This document shows, in pieces, positions 14,287-15,646 of a DNA stretch of 15,646 nucleotides. Both the position numbers and the translations under genes were made by a program. A model generated the notes under the pieces. The model saw only the letters and a list, made by a program, of their open reading frames with translations. It did no database searches and was not told the origin of the DNA. Origin of the DNA: an uncultured Candidatus Planktophila sp. (GTDB taxonomy: Bacteria; Actinomycetota; Actinomycetes; Nanopelagicales; Nanopelagicaceae); contig CALJUA010000117.1 of NCBI GenBank assembly GCA_937975715.1, forward strand, positions 1-15,646, in the 5' to 3' direction. How positions within the stretch are numbered: position 1 is the first letter of the stretch; every line of letters begins with the position of its first letter.

Positions 14287-15513
14287 ATGCGCATCATCAA
14301 TACAGAACAGTTGAAGTCGGTTCTTGCAAACCTGCCAAGCAATCCACGCATCATCGCCTCAGGAAACTTTGCCACACCGAACACTTTGCTCAAGATGGCA
14401 GATGAGACTCTTCCAGAATTCAAATTGCATATGCTCAATGCGCAACCAGGAATTCCAGATCGCGAAGGCATCACATACGAGACTGCATTTGTGGGTCACG
14501 GAATGCGCCGCCATCCACGTCTGAATTACATTCCTTCACGTCTTTCTCTCTTGCCCGTTGTTATCCGCGATTACGCACGACCAGATGCAGTCTTTATTCA
14601 TACTTCAGTCCAGCGCCATGACACTGTTTCATTGGGTACAGAGGTAAACATTCTGCCAGCCGCAATCGAATCCGCACACGCTCATGGCGGAGTCGTGATC
14701 GCCCAGGCAAATAAGCAGATGCCGTACACATATGGGGATGCTCAAATTTATGAGTCAGAGATTGATTACCTCGTTGAAGTCGATGAGCCACTCTTAACAA
14801 AGCCAGAGACCAACTTCTCTGATGAATCACTCATGATTGGTGATCGCATTGCCTCATTGATTGAAGATAACTCCACACTTCAACTGGGTATTGGAGCAAT
14901 TCCAGATTCAGTTCTTAACTCCTTGAAAGAGCGCCGCGGATTACGTATCTGGACAGAGATGTTCTCTGACGGTGTCTATAACCTTCACAAACTAGGTGTT
15001 CTCGATCCAGATATCCTGCTGACAGCATCTTTCATCTTCGGTTCGCAAGAGTTATATCAATGGCTCAATCTCAACCGACGGGTGCAGATGTTACGCACCG
15101 AAAAGACAAATAATCCAAGTCTCATTGCGCGTCAGGCGCGTATGACTTCAATTAACGCAGCGCTTCAGATTGATCTCTATGACCAAGCAAATGCATCCCA
15201 TGTACGTGGCCAGATCTATAGCGGCTTTGGTGGTTCAACTGACTTTATTGTGGGCGCACTCCACAGCCGAGGTGGTCGCTCATTTATGGCGCTGCCGTCA
15301 TGGCACCCCAAAGCAAAGGTCTCATCGATTGTTCCGCGACTATCTGAGAATGTGACTAGCTTCCAACACTCATTTGTCGTCACCGAACAAGGTGCCGCTG
15401 CCTGCTTTGGCCATACACAATCAGAGCAGGCGATGAATTTGATTAACAATGCCGCCCACCCTGATGCTAAGGAAGGCTTGATCCAAGCCGCTTCGGTATT
15501 TGGTTTGATTTAA
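14287..15513 (+). CDS. Acetyl-CoA hydrolase / CoA-transferase family protein
   Basis: This belongs to the family that includes acetyl-CoA hydrolase, succinyl-CoA:acetate CoA-transferase and 4-hydroxybutyrate CoA-transferase. Such enzymes move CoA between short carboxylic acids through a glutamyl-CoA thioester. The product is 408 residues, slightly shorter than the usual 430 or so. The N-terminal half has SGNFATPNTLLK and a segment ending VSLGTEVNILPAAIESA. The C-terminal half has LQLGIGAIPDSV, then TEMFSDG (223-229), in which E224 fits the catalytic glutamate, then GFGGSTDFIVGA, SWHPKAKVSSIVPRL and VVTEQGAAA. The substrate cannot be assigned; acetate or another short acyl group is plausible. 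A strong terminator separates it from the tRNA genes and a -10-like box lies 6 bases before the ATG, so it looks independently expressed. Its stop overlaps the stop of the convergent minus-strand gene. Confidence 0.85.
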   Translation: MRIINTEQLKSVLANLPSNPRIIASGNFATPNTLLKMADETLPEFKLHMLNAQPGIPDREGITYETAFVGHGMRRHPRLNYIPSRLSLLPVVIRDYARPDAVFIHTSVQRHDTVSLGTEVNILPAAIESAHAHGGVVIAQANKQMPYTYGDAQIYESEIDYLVEVDEPLLTKPETNFSDESLMIGDRIASLIEDNSTLQLGIGAIPDSVLNSLKERRGLRIWTEMFSDGVYNLHKLGVLDPDILLTASFIFGSQELYQWLNLNRRVQMLRTEKTNNPSLIARQARMTSINAALQIDLYDQANASHVRGQIYSGFGGSTDFIVGALHSRGGRSFMALPSWHPKAKVSSIVPRLSENVTSFQHSFVVTEQGAAACFGHTQSEQAMNLINNAAHPDAKEGLIQAASVFGLI

Positions 15514-15646
15514 CGTTCGGACTTATGGCGATCAGCCATTGTGTCCATTAGCGCAAAGAGCACACCAGAGATAACGAATGTCATGTGAATGCCGATGCGC
15601 CATCCTTCGCGCTTGGCATCGAATGGACCTTCCTGCATAAAGTCCT
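15510..15646 (-). CDS. YqhA/UPF0114-like membrane protein, C-terminal 44 residues only
   Basis: The minus strand is open from the right window edge to a TAA at 15512-15510. The 44 visible residues read as a short charged stretch (FDAKREGWRIG), a hydrophobic segment of about 16-18 residues (IHMTFVISGVLFALMDT) and a basic tail (ADRHKSER). This matches the C-terminus of the UPF0114/YqhA family as I recall it: a Trp, then IHLTFVLSA, a last membrane helix, Asp, and a short His/Arg-rich tail. The function of that family is unknown. The 5' part lies outside the window. The gene converges on the CoA-transferase gene and the two coding regions overlap by four bases (TTAA). Confidence 0.6.
   Translation of the reverse strand, partial: DFMQEGPFDAKREGWRIGIHMTFVISGVLFALMDTMADRHKSER

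Noticed and set aside
1..15646. Mobile elements, CRISPR repeats, prophage or defence genes
   Set aside because: No transposase or integrase, no spaced direct repeats and no unusual composition break were seen; every large frame is a recognised core gene.

Overview
The window reads as a core housekeeping stretch of a small, gene-dense actinobacterial chromosome of moderate GC (near 50% by eye). The gene order holA-rpsT-lepA-hemW-hrcA-dnaJ-rsmE-phoH-ybeY-corC-cytidine-deaminase-like, followed by a FAH-family gene joined to gltX, matches the order known from high-GC actinobacteria such as Streptomyces. The lower GC, very short gaps, several shortened proteins and leaderless-looking promoters suggest a streamlined lineage, for example freshwater planktonic acI/Nanopelagicales. 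That placement is inference from style and recall, not from a search.

Layout. Positions 1-3086 hold the competence channel gene comEC (5' end cut by the window edge) and the polymerase III delta subunit gene holA. Positions 3087-5417 hold a promoter and structured leader, rpsT and lepA. Positions 5423-9131 hold hemW, hrcA, dnaJ and rsmE, almost without gaps, with a likely internal promoter at hrcA. Positions 9164-11711 hold phoH, ybeY, a CorC-type CBS protein and a small cytidine-deaminase-like protein, the first three joined by 4-base or larger overlaps. Positions 11728-13976 hold the FAH-family gene and gltX in an ATGA overlap. Positions 13977-14286, the only stretch of about 300 bases without a protein gene, hold a promoter, a leader hairpin, tRNA-Gln(CTG), tRNA-Glu(CTC), a strong intrinsic terminator and the next promoter. 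Positions 14287-15513 hold a CoA-transferase/acetyl-CoA hydrolase family gene. It converges on the 3' end of a minus-strand YqhA/UPF0114-like membrane protein gene that runs off the right edge.

How the genes work together. Most act in translation and ribosome upkeep: S20, LepA/EF4, RsmE, YbeY, PhoH, GltX and the two tRNAs. Others serve protein folding (HrcA/DnaJ), heme delivery (HemW) and replication (HolA). GluRS next to tRNA-Gln and tRNA-Glu fits the indirect GatCAB route to Gln-tRNA(Gln).

I found no mobile element, CRISPR array, phage gene or defence island, and no undescribed multi-gene system. The points most worth checking are an HrcA that lacks its central region (about 95 residues by recalled comparison), a deaminase-fold protein with no Cys or His, loss of the DUF21 membrane domain from the CorC protein, the absence of era and a HIT gene from their usual places, and several -10 boxes placed 6-9 nt from a start codon.
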